Source: Sinonovacula constricta (taxonomy: Eukaryota > Mollusca > Bivalvia > Cardiida > Solecurtidae). From it: 64,000 nt of DNA. The notes beneath the pieces are model-generated. The model was given only the letters and a program-made list of their open reading frames with translations, was not told the origin of the DNA and searched no databases. Positions 63,044-64,000 of the stretch are shown one piece after another. The position numbers and the translations under genes were made by a program. The stretch's first letter is position 1. Each line of letters begins with the position of its first letter. The stretch spans positions 61,165,756-61,229,755 of the forward strand of contig CM017561.1 of the NCBI GenBank assembly GCA_007844125.1, given 5' to 3'.

Positions 63044-63493
63044 ACAACCTTGAAAATTATTGTTTACTATTATTGTTGTACTCCATTGTTCTCCAATAAC
63101 TAATAAATATCAAGTCGCTTAATCTGCTGACACTGTTTTCAGTTAATTTATTTTTCTTAAGAAAAAAAAAAGAAAATAAAGTACCATCTTATAACCCTTC
63201 CGTTATTAAATAAAAAAAATGAAACATTGATTAATTTAATAACGGCCTTTAGGCGGTCGGAAGATTAGCTGCCTGTCAAGTGATTCAAAATCAATTAACA
63301 ATGTTATCAAGGCGCTAAAACAATTACAACATATTTTAGCATGAATTAAAACAAGACAAAGGTACAATAAATCAAATTAAACATAAAATTGACGAGACAA
63401 TACCTATAGCAAACCCAAAAGTTCCCGCCTTGAAACGGTCAATCGGTAAAAGGACCGTCTTGGGTAAAATATATGTAGAAACAAGAGTAAACA
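63044..63493. other. 3' flank of FAS1-B, no gene seen
   Basis: AT-rich sequence with the FAS1-B polyadenylation signal and nothing else that I can support. Confidence 0.5.
63102..63107 (+). promoter_or_regulatory. Polyadenylation signal of FAS1-B
   Basis: AATAAA about 58 bp after the TGA stop of FAS1-B exon 6. Confidence 0.5.

Positions 63494-64000
<507 letters not shown>

Overview
The window looks like the nuclear genome of a lophotrochozoan animal, most likely a bivalve mollusc. It is AT-rich, its genes have many short exons with GT/AG introns, and the introns are full of microsatellites, tRNA-headed SINEs and small inverted-repeat elements. I rebuilt three multi-exon genes and a duplicated fourth by joining exons whose phases and protein alignments agree. 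The species is not identifiable from the sequence alone.

Region 1 (about 4.9-22.6 kb, minus strand): a complete SLC26 anion transporter or prestin-like gene of 17 coding exons (893 codons). It has a transmembrane core, a STAS domain and an acidic C-terminal tail. It carries two alternative-looking copies of one exon (16883-16996 and 16077-16190). They have the same length and phase but differ at the anion-binding Ser-Arg pair. The introns hold a Harbinger-like DNA transposon relic, SINEs and long simple repeats. A well-formed terminal coding exon of an unidentified minus-strand gene (22885-23026) ends just upstream.

Region 2 (about 23-30 kb): no confident complete gene. It holds SINEs (one with clear target-site duplications), ACT/ACC repeats and three strict RFX X-box-like palindromes.

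Region 3 (30.1-44.6 kb, plus strand): a complete 12-exon membrane guanylate cyclase (661 codons) with TM1, NIT domain, TM2 and cyclase domain. It has no kinase-homology domain, and a lysine replaces the usual catalytic arginine. Its introns contain MITEs and a 34-bp minisatellite that starts at a splice donor.

Region 4 (45.7-63.1 kb): a head-to-head pair of secreted two-domain fasciclin (FAS1) genes. FAS1-A is on the minus strand (51889 to 45721). FAS1-B is on the plus strand, and they share a 327-bp intergenic promoter. A 5.7-kb segment (about 50998-56696) holding FAS1-A exons 1-2, the promoter and FAS1-B exons 1-5 is repeated directly at about 56697-62402 with almost no differences. The result is one intact FAS1-A, a FAS1-B copy with a frameshifted exon 5 and no exon 6, an orphan FAS1-A 5' end, and an intact FAS1-B. 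FAS1-A also contains a 43-bp minisatellite that has multiplied its exon 4 splice donor, plus a 5'-truncated LINE.

The genes do not form an operon. The transporter and cyclase are divergent (promoter sides facing across about 7 kb), and the cyclase and FAS1-A converge. The last 0.5 kb is an uninterrupted CTAT repeat running off the window.
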